Below are positions 27,703-35,648 of a stretch of DNA of 64,000 nucleotides, piece after piece. The translations under genes were made by a program, and so were the position numbers. The stretch's first letter is position 1. Every line of letters begins with the position of its first letter. Below the pieces are notes generated by a model. It had not been told where the DNA came from, searched no databases, and saw only the letters and a program-made list of their open reading frames with translations. Source of the stretch: Rhizobium hidalgonense (GTDB lineage Bacteria; Pseudomonadota; Alphaproteobacteria; Rhizobiales; Rhizobiaceae); the NCBI RefSeq assembly GCF_002914525.1, contig NZ_LODW01000116.1, positions 1 through 64,000 of the forward strand. The letters are read 5' to 3'.

Positions 27703-28854
27703 ATGAAGCTCGTGACGATATCAGGGATTGAGGTGGCGGTCGTCATACCCGCCTATAATGCCAGCCCCTACCTTGCCCAGACGCTCCAATGCGTTGTCGA
27801 TCAAACCCATAAGGCCCTGGAAATCATCATTGTTGACGACGGCTCAACCGACGAGACGGCGTCTATCTGTCGCCGCTTCGCCGCCGCCGATCCAAGGATC
27901 AAGCTTCTGTCGACAGAAAACCGTGGCGTCGCTGCGGCCCGTAATATCGGCATTGCGTCATCGACCTCAGACTATATCGCCTTTCTCGATGCGGACGACC
28001 TCTGGCATCCGACCTATGTCGAGCGCATGCTTTCGGCTCTCCATCCCCTCCCAGAGGCCTGGGGGGCGGTCTACGCTCTTCACCGCTTTATCGACACCGA
28101 GGGATATTGCACGAAATCAGGCTCGTCAGTGAACGCCCGGGACTGCATTTTAGCGCGTCATCTCGTTTTCCGCTTCGTCGGCAATGGCAGCGGTTTCATG
28201 GTTCGCCGCGCTGTCGTCGATAAGATCGGCGGCTACGATCCGCGTTATGCCAGGCAGGGGATTGGCGGATGCGAGGATTTCGATTTCGAACTCCGTACGG
28301 CAGAGCATTTCAAAATCGAGACGGTGCCGCTGGGTCTGGTGGGATACCGCCTTCACGCGGAAGCCATGTCTGCCGACAAATCGCGGATGGCTCGATCGCT
28401 ACTGGCGGTGAGCGAGCAATGCATTGCCCGCAATCCAGAACTGCCGGCTTATGTCGTCAGTTGCGCCCGTGCCTCGGCGCATCTCTATGCATTTTCAAAA
28501 TATGCCAGTTTGAAAGATTGGCAGAGCGCCGCGACTTCGCTGAAATACATCTATGATCATAGCCCGACGCTCGCTGCCAGCGTGCTGGTCAGATTGATCC
28601 TTACGAAAGCCAGGAGAGCCGCACGCAGGACCTTGCGCAAAGCCTGGCCGGTCGGGCGGAAAACAGAAAGGAATGTCAAGAAATTCGAAGAGATAGACCC
28701 GCTTTCCCCCTTGGTGGGCGGTTGGTCACGCTTCAGAACGAAAGCATTGCTCCGGCGCCTGTCGGAAATCGATCGGGCTGGTGGATGCTGTGCGGCGACC
28801 TCGTCAGCAGGCCTGATGCCTGGCGGCCGAGCATTGTCAAATATCCAAAGTTAG
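27703..28854 (+). CDS. GT2 glycosyltransferase
   Basis: A 383-residue enzyme with VAVVIPAYNASPYLAQTL, IIVDDGSTDET and FLDADDLWHP, followed by GGCEDFDFELR. Its closest visible relative is the GT2 at 24876-25946, from which it may have arisen by duplication. The start follows the exporter stop by five bases with GGGGTGA as ribosome site. It is the last gene of the module; a hairpin at 29030-29059 lies downstream. Confidence 0.87.
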   Translation: MKLVTISGIEVAVVIPAYNASPYLAQTLQCVVDQTHKALEIIIVDDGSTDETASICRRFAAADPRIKLLSTENRGVAAARNIGIASSTSDYIAFLDADDLWHPTYVERMLSALHPLPEAWGAVYALHRFIDTEGYCTKSGSSVNARDCILARHLVFRFVGNGSGFMVRRAVVDKIGGYDPRYARQGIGGCEDFDFELRTAEHFKIETVPLGLVGYRLHAEAMSADKSRMARSLLAVSEQCIARNPELPAYVVSCARASAHLYAFSKYASLKDWQSAATSLKYIYDHSPTLAASVLVRLILTKARRAARRTLRKAWPVGRKTERNVKKFEEIDPLSPLVGGWSRFRTKALLRRLSEIDRAGGCCAATSSAGLMPGGRALSNIQS

Positions 28855-30058
28855 AGATCTCCTCATTCGACCGCCGTCATATTATGTTCCGAAATTTGAA
28901 ATGTCCCCGAATATCAGTAAGTAAAAATAGAGATTAATTCGGGGAAAAAGCATTCACCCCAATAATAACATGTGACAATAAAGGATTTGCCTGCGATCAT
29001 ACCTATGCACTGTGCAAAACTTCCTACTGGAGGACCCGCCACCACCCCGGCGGGTTCTCAACTTGTTTCACGACAAGTCGCCGCAGGCGCGCGCCTGTAT
29101 TGCTGCCTCAACATCGATACATCTTGTTTCGGATGGTGATATTTCATTGGTGCGGTCGCCGTGATGAGCAACCTCCATCACCGGCAAATGAAGATGGAAG
29201 CGCTGTCTATCCCGGGAATATTTCCACCGATGCTTCAACTCACAACTGAATCCCCTTCGAGCAGGAACGTTATCTGGCCGACAGGAAACTGTCATTAAGT
29301 CGATATTATTATCAGGTAGACATCAAAAAGTATAATATCCATGCGTAACAACAGTGCATCTCATAATCATGACCAGACTTAACTTAATAGTCATGCAATT
29401 TATATTGAAACACAACCTCTATCTGAAATTAGAAATTTTACCTTTTGATAAATTTCGACTTGCTCTATCCGATTTTCGAACCCAATTCACTGACCATTAC
29501 ATTTCTACGGATATCCGCATGACCGCTTCCCAAGGAGAAGAAAACTTCCGGAAAACCATCCACGGTTTTCAATTACATAGAAAGCTTGCGGTATCGCTGA
29601 TGAGTGTGTCACGGCTGAAGGACCAACAGCTGGGGATGGCCGCACGCCGCATAGGTGCCGATGCAGTTCGCCGTGGCGCGATGACGACATTGGAGAAGCA
29701 TTGATCTATAATATACTGATAATCAACCGATTTTATAGTTCACTGCGTCCCACCGGACCAGGTTCGGCGGCGATGGTCGGCCTATCGTTTCGAACCTTGG
29801 CACAGGATCTGGCGCCTCCAACGGAAAATTCGCGGCACCGGGATGCCGACCCGTCGCTGACGCGTTTCCCGATCCGAGACAATCGATAGTTGGCAATGCG
29901 ACGTCGTCCCGTTTCGTCCGCCGCAAAGGTCTTATGGTATGCCAAACCTGTGTCGAAATGGTCGCACCTCGATAGCGAATTAACCCTTCATAAAGCATTT
30001 GCTTGCTCAACTTATAATTTGTGTCATGGTGACTGTAAGTAGTGAGGGAGCCGACCTG
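28855..30058. other. 1.2-kb largely noncoding, AT-rich region
   Basis: No gene is convincingly supported. The stretch 28930-29480 is markedly AT-rich compared with the flanks. An open frame at 29354-29704 (116 codons) starts in the AT-rich part, lacks a ribosome site and resembles nothing I know. An 8-bp inverted repeat (CCCCGAAT at 28905, ATTCGGGG at 28937) and the hairpin at 29030 are the only structures noticed. Confidence 0.5.
29030..29059 (+). terminator. Hairpin after the glycan module
   Basis: GAGGACCCGCC pairs with GGCGGGTTCTC (11 bp with one G-T pair, eight-base loop). It lies 175 bases after the last glycosyltransferase gene and is followed by a short T-rich stretch, so it may end that transcript. 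Confidence 0.4.
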
Positions 30059-30265
30059 ATGAGTGATATGGCATCGCATATTCCGGAATTTGGTTACGAT
30101 GAGCGCGTCATGATCTGCCGGAAGCAGATCGAAAAGGCGGTCTATCAGTTCATTGCAAACACGAAGGTTGACGGATGCGATCCGGCGGAGGTCGCCATGG
30201 CCATCGCCGACATAGCCGACGATTACATTCTCCTGCTGGCTCAGAAGCGTAATCTGACCCATTGA
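30059..30265 (+). CDS. Small conserved-looking protein, 68 residues, unknown function
   Basis: ATG 30059 has GGGAG eight bases upstream and opens a 68-residue frame with balanced composition, including the helical segment ERVMICRKQIEKAVYQFI and an acidic helix AEVAMAIADIADDYILLL. Codon usage and the ribosome site look genuine. There is no signal peptide or membrane span. A strong terminator lies 340 bases downstream. I do not recognise a family. Confidence 0.6.
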   Translation: MSDMASHIPEFGYDERVMICRKQIEKAVYQFIANTKVDGCDPAEVAMAIADIADDYILLLAQKRNLTH

Positions 30266-30680
30266 TCAGGGATCGACCATTGGTCGGCCGATCGCCCGGC
30301 AGCTGAACGCAAAGTCGCCGCCGCTTCCCTGCCAGGAGGTAACGTCAACGTGATCGTTTATCACGCGCTATATTAAACCCTCAGGCTCAAACCGACCGGC
30401 GACAATCAGACTTCTCCACCTACAATTCAGGACCGACTGAAAAACCTCGGCGAGCCACGGGCGTCCGTCTCTGCGCCTGATCCTCCCCGCAATCGAGTGA
30501 ACGCCCGCTTCGGGAGATGACTGCGCTTTTGCACCAGCGCACGCAAAATCGCGAAAACCGGTTGATTTTCGCGGTCATCCACATGAGCTTGAACGGTGAA
30601 CATTCAACGGCGCGTCAAGCGACGCGCCGTTGTTTTAATGCATGTCGTCCCCCACGCTCTACGCTACCCGACGCCATGCA
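30266..30680. other. Intergenic region with palindromes
   Basis: No gene is seen. It contains a perfect 8-bp inverted repeat CGCGAAAA/TTTTCGCG (30550-30573) and, close after it, the intrinsic terminator at 30605-30636. Confidence 0.5.
30605..30636 (+). terminator. Rho-independent terminator
   Basis: A perfect 12-bp stem (CAACGGCGCGTC with its complement, loop AAGC) is followed directly by TTTT on the plus strand. It would end rightward transcripts from the 68-residue gene. Confidence 0.75.
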
Positions 30681-30929
30681 TTAATGGCTTCTCACACTCG
30701 CTTGCGGAACCGGCGAACGCAATTCTGCCAATTCCCTGGGCAACCCCTCCCCCAGTTCCTGCTTCACCGCCTCGAGCGCCAGATCGAGGCAATTCGTCGC
30801 GAACGGCAGCTTGACATCCTGTGCGACCTGCCGCGCATAGGCGATCATCCGCGCCAGCGCGATGAGTTCGTTCAGACCGTCCTGCGCCCCCTGGTCTGCA
30901 TTTATCTTGGCAATCGATGTCACGTCCAT
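30681..30929 (-). CDS. Small protein downstream of tfuA, 82 residues, unknown function
   Basis: ATG 30929 has GGAG eight bases upstream; an in-frame ATG at 30935 is too close to that site. The product is mainly helical (LNELIALARMIAYARQVAQD) with one Cys in ATNCLDLALEA, and has no signal peptide. It is co-directional with the YcaO and TfuA genes, 102 bases after tfuA, so it could be part of their operon. It does not look like a classical ribosomally made precursor peptide (no Cys/Ser/Thr/Gly-rich core). Confidence 0.6.
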   Translation of the reverse strand: MDVTSIAKINADQGAQDGLNELIALARMIAYARQVAQDVKLPFATNCLDLALEAVKQELGEGLPRELAELRSPVPQASVRSH

Positions 30930-31031
30930 GACCATTTCTCCGACGAATTGAAGGAATGATACGCGCGTAGACGGGGTCGAGCCCGTGAAAAAAGCGTGAC
31001 ACAACCCTTGGTGAAGACTGCTGCCTTCGCT

Positions 31032-31739
31032 TTACAATGCAGGACGCGTATGGAACGCGGTTGCGTGCAGTTTCCAGGGCAGATCGGCCTTCGAACGGAT
31101 GTTGGGGGCTTCCTGCACGGCTTTCAGCAATTCCAGGGCATCGATGCGTTTTTGATCGACGGAATTCGAAAGGAGTGCCGCCAGCAGTCGCGGACGGTCC
31201 GGCTCAGCGATACCGGCACATTGCTCGACGATCGCCCGCCACGTCCGCTTCTTGAAAAAGGTCGCATCTGCCGCATCTTCGAGTTCCTGGCGCAGCCCAA
31301 CTGCCAGCAGTCCGCCATCCTCCATCGAATCGAGGGTGGCGCTGACATTGACGAGCGGTATCGTCAGCGGCTTGCTGCCGAGTGCCGTCGGCGCGTGCAC
31401 GAGTGCGACGGCGGCATCGTCGACCAGCCGGCCGGTGCGATAGTCTTCGAAAATGCGGCCGATCCCGATCATCCCGAATGAATGACATTCCGCCGCCCGC
31501 AAGGCGCCCATGCTTGCTGCCCCGAAAACCGCCACGCCGAGCGAGAGAGCATGGAGAATTTCCTTATGTCGAACCGGTGCGGCATATTCAAAACCGCCGT
31601 CGATCAAGCCGATGACATTGGCGCCCTGCTCCACCTGAGCCAGGACATCGCCCTGCATGGCGGGCGGCAGAACGCGCAGCGCCTCGCCAGCGAGCGATGC
31701 CGCATCGGGAAGACTGGGACCTGCGAAAACGATCTTCAA
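31032..31739 (-). CDS. TfuA-like protein, YcaO partner
   Basis: A 235-residue TfuA-domain protein. The family hallmark FGAASMGALRAAE is near residue 72. TfuA proteins work with YcaO enzymes in installing thioamides (McrA glycine in methanogens, and thioamidated peptides in bacteria) or in trifolitoxin-type modification. The start is TTG 31739, which overlaps the YcaO stop codon as TTGA, so the two are translationally coupled. The protein is soluble and of usual length. Confidence 0.88.
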   Translation of the reverse strand: MKIVFAGPSLPDAASLAGEALRVLPPAMQGDVLAQVEQGANVIGLIDGGFEYAAPVRHKEILHALSLGVAVFGAASMGALRAAECHSFGMIGIGRIFEDYRTGRLVDDAAVALVHAPTALGSKPLTIPLVNVSATLDSMEDGGLLAVGLRQELEDAADATFFKKRTWRAIVEQCAGIAEPDRPRLLAALLSNSVDQKRIDALELLKAVQEAPNIRSKADLPWKLHATAFHTRPAL

Positions 31740-32959
31740 AATCCTATCGCCTTGGCCAGAGCCCTTGTTCCAAATCGCCGAGCGCGCCCTCCCTCCGGAT
31801 TTTCGAGCTCGGGGATAACCACCTTGACGACGCTGAAGGGAAGCGTGTCGTTGCTGAGCAGAACTCGGATCACCGAAGTGATCCCTCGGTTGCGCAGAGC
31901 GTCAAGCACATGCTGCAGCAACTGCGTCAAATCCTGTTGCCGATATCCTGGCGCCCCCTCACGGCGGAGGGCGGCTGACGGTGCGGCAACCGCATCGAAA
32001 GCTTGCCGCATCAGCGGCGGAAGGGATCTCGAGAAAGTTGCAGGAGAAATATCGTCCCTGGCGCCGCTGATATAGGTCAGCCGGGATTGCACGGCTTCCG
32101 TCACCGCCCGAATGGCGGCGCGGACGGGAGACGGATGCGCCCCGGTGCCGCCCGTCACTTCGACGAGGCGAATGCCCCTGTCAGCGTAAAGATGGCTGGA
32201 GCCCGAAACCAGCTCCCCAGGACCCAGCATGGCGGTGAAACAGGGGACTGCGATGTCGCTGGTGATATCGAACAGCCTGAGCGCCAATCCCGATGCTTCG
32301 ATCTTGTCGATCAGCCCGTTAAGGGCATCGTCCTCAAAGCCGCGGGGATCGACGCAGCCGAAATAGAGATCGGCTTCCCCGCTCACCTGCCACAGCACCT
32401 GAGCGTCACGCTCGATACGCTCCAGCACGCCATGAAAGATTGCCTCCTCAGCGCTGTTTCCCGAAGCCAGGCCATCCGACGACATCCAGTATCGCGCGTC
32501 ACGCGTCCGGTCGAGCACCACCGTTTCGAAAGGAATGTGGATCTCGCCGCCCGTGAGGAGATTGATGCCGGCAACCCATTCGGTCTCGTCATCCGGCCCG
32601 AGATCGGGTTTATGGACGGCGGTCAGGCAGTTCAACCGGTCGACCTGGTAGCCCGTCGTCTGGAGGCGGGAAGAGGAACCATGGATGCGCTTGACGAAGG
32701 GTTCGCCGGCAACCGCCCGTTCAAGCGCCTCCATGACCGTGGATACCTTGGCGTCCAGATCGGTCACGCCCTTTCCCTGAGCAATGACGATCGACCGCGA
32801 ATTCGGGGCATAGGCACACCAGACAGGGATTCCGATGTGGTCCAATCCAGTATGTCGCGCAACCCTGGTGATGCCGAACTTTTCAAAAAAAGGTTCAACA
32901 CGGGAAAGAGTTTCCCCCGGCGATATGATCCTATCGGAATAGTGGGCCCGGTGTGTCAG
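31736..32959 (-). CDS. YcaO-family cyclodehydratase/thioamidation-type ATPase, non-canonical start
   Basis: YcaO hallmarks are present: VMEALERAVAGE, the GNSAEEAIFHGVLERIERDA box and RAAIRAVTEAVQSRL with ISGARDD, which form the ATP/Mg site. The C-terminus lacks the proline-rich end of azoline-forming YcaOs, fitting a TfuA-associated thioamidation type. The first ordinary start, TTG 32845, would drop the conserved N-terminus (LTHRAHYSDRIISPGETLSR and the region after it). No ATG/GTG/TTG lies upstream in frame before TGA 32969-32971. CTG 32957-32959 has GGTGA nine bases upstream and is taken as the start; ATT 32962 or a frameshift are alternatives. Length would be 407 residues. Confidence 0.85.
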   Translation of the reverse strand: MTHRAHYSDRIISPGETLSRVEPFFEKFGITRVARHTGLDHIGIPVWCAYAPNSRSIVIAQGKGVTDLDAKVSTVMEALERAVAGEPFVKRIHGSSSRLQTTGYQVDRLNCLTAVHKPDLGPDDETEWVAGINLLTGGEIHIPFETVVLDRTRDARYWMSSDGLASGNSAEEAIFHGVLERIERDAQVLWQVSGEADLYFGCVDPRGFEDDALNGLIDKIEASGLALRLFDITSDIAVPCFTAMLGPGELVSGSSHLYADRGIRLVEVTGGTGAHPSPVRAAIRAVTEAVQSRLTYISGARDDISPATFSRSLPPLMRQAFDAVAAPSAALRREGAPGYRQQDLTQLLQHVLDALRNRGITSVIRVLLSNDTLPFSVVKVVIPELENPEGGRARRFGTRALAKAIGF

Positions 32960-33143
32960 AATGCCGCCTCACCCGTCGCCGTCACTCCGCAGAAGCTAAG
33001 CCAATTGATAAGGGCTGAATTCATGGCGCACCGGCATAGCGATGGGTTATCATCAACAGCTCCTTGATCGAAGAGCGGACCGGTCGCCATTCGTCTCGTT
33101 CAACGGCAGATCGCCGAAAGTCTGCAGGCGGCACGATGCGCCC

Positions 33144-33569
33144 TCAGCCGTTAATAACCGGATCCTGCAACTCACCGTCGATTTCCGATAGCCCCGCGAC
33201 GGCCAGACTTTTCGCCAGTGCCACCAGTTTTTGCCTGATATTCGGATCCTCGATGGCGATGAATGCCTTGTTGAGCGCCAGCCCCTCCTTCGAGGACAAA
33301 AACCTGTTCAATTCGCTCGTCTCGCCTTCGATCGGTCCGGAACCACCGTTCTCGAAGAAAAAACCGATGGGCACACGAAGAATCTCGGATATGCGCTGAA
33401 GACGGCTGGCACCTATTCGGTTTGCACCTTTTTCGTATTTCTGGATCTGCTGGAAGGTAATGCCCAGAAGTTCGGCCAGACCGTGCTGGGTCATCCCGAG
33501 CGTCTTTCGCCGGACCCTCACGCGGTTGCCAACATAGACGTCGATCGAATTCGGGGATTTAGCCTTCAT
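33144..33569 (-). CDS. XRE-family regulator, PraR-like
   Basis: A 141-residue protein with an XRE helix-turn-helix at residues ~15-65 (RRKTLGMTQHGLAELLGITF, QQIQKYEKGANR), followed by a short helical tail. This architecture and the QQIQKYEKG sequence are typical of the PraR-type regulators common in rhizobia. It lies 184 bases upstream of the YcaO gene on the same strand and could control the TfuA-YcaO unit; this is positional inference. Confidence 0.85.
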   Translation of the reverse strand: MKAKSPNSIDVYVGNRVRVRRKTLGMTQHGLAELLGITFQQIQKYEKGANRIGASRLQRISEILRVPIGFFFENGGSGPIEGETSELNRFLSSKEGLALNKAFIAIEDPNIRQKLVALAKSLAVAGLSEIDGELQDPVING

Positions 33570-34204
33570 GTGAATAAGTCTCCCACTTTATCAGCATGCC
33601 CAGCCGTATAATGGAGAGTTTAAGCAAAAATGCAACTAAAAGTAAATATTTCATAGGGATTTTTTTGGGCGCTGCGCATAGTAAAAACAACCTGTGGATT
33701 ATTGCAGCGGATGCCCTTGGAGCGGATGCGCATCGCACTGTCGCGCGTACTGCTGCTCGAAATCAGGGCTGCGGGACACCTGCTTCTAAAGAGGCCTTTT
33801 GAGCCACGGCAAACTCGGCAAAAACGGCATGCTTTCGACATAATCAAACGGGCCTTGTCTAAGCCGGTATCCAGAAGCAGCGTGCTTAGGGTGTTTTCGA
33901 CCAGAACTTGTTTCAGCAGCATGAAGTGATCATCCCTCAAGTAACAAGCAAAATATATAATCTGGAGTTTTACAATTAAAGACAAAACCAGCGGCAACTG
34001 CTTCATAGAGCGACGAGCGACAGGGCAAACCGTTCACGATCGAATCGGTGATGCGCCTTCGCCGAATCTGTCGCGTCTATCCTGATGGTGATGCACAAAG
34101 GCGCACAATTGCCGACATGAAGCCAAAGATATTTAACGGATAAATGTATACTGCTGGATTTAGACAGCCCGATCGAAACCCTTCTCGCACCGGAGAAGAC
34201 AAGC
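33570..34204. other. Intergenic region, no supported gene
   Basis: A leftward frame at 33620-34006 (128 codons) and a rightward one at 33702-33929 overlap each other. Neither has a good ribosome site or recognisable similarity, and I do not call either. AT-rich DNA around 33600-33670 and 33940-34000 may hold promoters for the XRE gene and for an unknown transcript. Confidence 0.45.
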
Positions 34205-35089
34205 TTGCCCGAGAATTCGTCCGCAAATGCAAAACAGCCATTGGGAAAACCGAAGATTCCCGTGGTCTTCTGGTTGCTGCTGACGATCTCCCTCTCGCTG
34301 GTCATGGGGACGGTGCTTCTTTCCAACGATATGAAACACTTGAAGACGGTGAGCCATTATTTTGGCTTCGAGCTCTTTCCCGCTGATGTTAGGCCGCCTC
34401 CCCCCAAAGCTCTTCCGCGCCCGACGCCGCCTGCCGCCTTCAAGCTCCCCTTGCATCTCATCGAACCGCCATTGGCACAGACCGCGGCGACTTTCCTACG
34501 CACATGGCGAATATCCGGGCCGGCAATGTGTGCCGCGCTACGCGATGCCGGCATCGCAACCAGCGATTGGGTGGCGGCGAGCTTTAACGCCGATACGTTC
34601 GAATGCTTTTTCGAACATGGCGGCAAGCGGGAGAAGGATCAGCTTCCGAGCTCCATCTTCGTCATCGTTCGCGGCGACGCCGCTGGCGCGATCAACAATA
34701 TGCGGGTGAAAATCATCAATCCCGAGACAGATCAAAACGGCCAGCTCGATCCCGGCATTCTGCGGATCTTCGAAACCATGTTGCGACAACCGCAATGGCT
34801 CGATTTCCATGAGACGCTGAACGCGATCAGGGATTTGAGAGACATCAAGGAAGACGGCTTCGGAGCCAGTATCAACTTCACCCGTGAAGTGCTCAATCCC
34901 GGGCGCTATAATTTCACGCTGTCGCTGGATGCGACCTCGGGACCGCAGAAAAGAACAAGAAGCTATTTTTCCGACAGAACATGGCTTCCATCGCCGGAGC
35001 CCACGGCCGAGAACGACGTACGCTCGGCACCGGCATCCACGCCTGCCGATGCCGAGGGACCGGCAACAAAGCCGGACCATCCGCATTAA
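34205..35089 (+). CDS. Single-span membrane protein of unknown function
   Basis: A 294-residue protein with one membrane span near residues 19-40 (IPVVFWLLLTISLSLVMGTV), a proline-rich periplasmic linker (VRPPPPKALPRPTPP) and a ~200-residue globular domain. It resembles a conserved rhizobial family of unknown function, possibly the one listed as DUF6030, but this is from memory. TTG 34205 is used as the start because GGAG sits nine bases upstream. A repeat element begins right at its stop codon. Confidence 0.7.
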   Translation: MPENSSANAKQPLGKPKIPVVFWLLLTISLSLVMGTVLLSNDMKHLKTVSHYFGFELFPADVRPPPPKALPRPTPPAAFKLPLHLIEPPLAQTAATFLRTWRISGPAMCAALRDAGIATSDWVAASFNADTFECFFEHGGKREKDQLPSSIFVIVRGDAAGAINNMRVKIINPETDQNGQLDPGILRIFETMLRQPQWLDFHETLNAIRDLRDIKEDGFGASINFTREVLNPGRYNFTLSLDATSGPQKRTRSYFSDRTWLPSPEPTAENDVRSAPASTPADAEGPATKPDHPH

Positions 35090-35190
35090 AGCAATTCCAG
35101 CAAAAATGCGGAGCGGTATGCCGTTGCGAATTGCGTGAAAACGAAGAAAAAGAGCATATCCGTGATTCCGAAAAAACGGATATGCTCTAG
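35087..35190. repeat. Interspersed rhizobial palindromic repeat
   Basis: The stretch begins at the stop codon of the preceding gene with AAGCAATTCCAGCAAAAATG and continues through GCGAATTGCGTGAAAAC, a pattern seen many times in rhizobial genomes. It ends in a perfect 13-bp inverted repeat, AGAGCATATCCGT (35151-35163) and its complement (35176-35188). The hairpin could also act as a transcript end. Confidence 0.6.
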
Positions 35191-35248
35191 GGGCTGCCGA
35201 GATTATGCGGCGGCTATCACACCATGTAACTTGCACCCTCGTGATGCC

Positions 35249-35377
35249 TCAATGCAACCACAAGGAGGCTCTGATCAGCGCTGCAAACAGGATGACAATG
35301 ACGCCGGCGACGCCGAGGACAAGGGCTGTGAACGGCCGGACATCGAGCAGAGATAAATCGTTTCGGACAGTCGCCAT
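35249..35377 (-). CDS. Possible 42-residue membrane protein
   Basis: ATG 35377 opens a 42-codon frame: a short polar head (MATVRNDLSLLDVRPF), then a single hydrophobic span of ~21 residues (ALVLGVAGVIVILFAALI) and a short end. The composition is that of a small inner-membrane protein. No ribosome site is visible; instead a hairpin with seven T residues precedes the ATG on this strand. It is a tentative call. Confidence 0.4.
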   Translation of the reverse strand: MATVRNDLSLLDVRPFTALVLGVAGVIVILFAALIRASLWLH

Positions 35378-35402
35378 AAAAAAACGGCATTTTGAAATGC
35401 CA
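35378..35402 (-). terminator. Weak hairpin with T run, minus strand
   Basis: GGCATTT and AAATGCC form a 7-bp stem followed on the minus strand by seven T residues, directly before the ATG of the possible 42-residue protein. It looks like an intrinsic terminator but no minus-strand gene lies upstream of it. Confidence 0.35.
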
Positions 35403-35648
35403 TATGAAAACAGCTCATCAGATAGCTAAACCGATCTTCCATCGCGAGCGCCCTCTAGAACCGTATGTGTCTTGGAGGACAGCTGGAAAGTCTAGCATAT
35501 ACTGACAATATCCCCTGGTTCGAAAGTATATTTGAGGTTGCATTACTTTATTGAATTGAACGCGAACCCCGCGATGGATCGTTGCCGGCTAGTCCAGCCC
35601 CTCAAAATTGCGCCGCGGACATGAAAAAAGCCAACAGTGAGAGATAGA

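Noticed and set aside
29354..29704. Possible 116-residue gene
   Set aside because: No ribosome site, start in AT-rich DNA, no recognisable domain; left as an unexplained open frame.
32003..33067. A 354-codon plus-strand frame opposite the YcaO gene
   Set aside because: It is antisense to a gene with all YcaO motifs; its composition is shadow-like.
33620..34006. Possible 128-residue minus-strand gene
   Set aside because: Odd Cys/Arg/Ser-rich composition, no ribosome site, and an overlapping frame on the other strand of equal quality.
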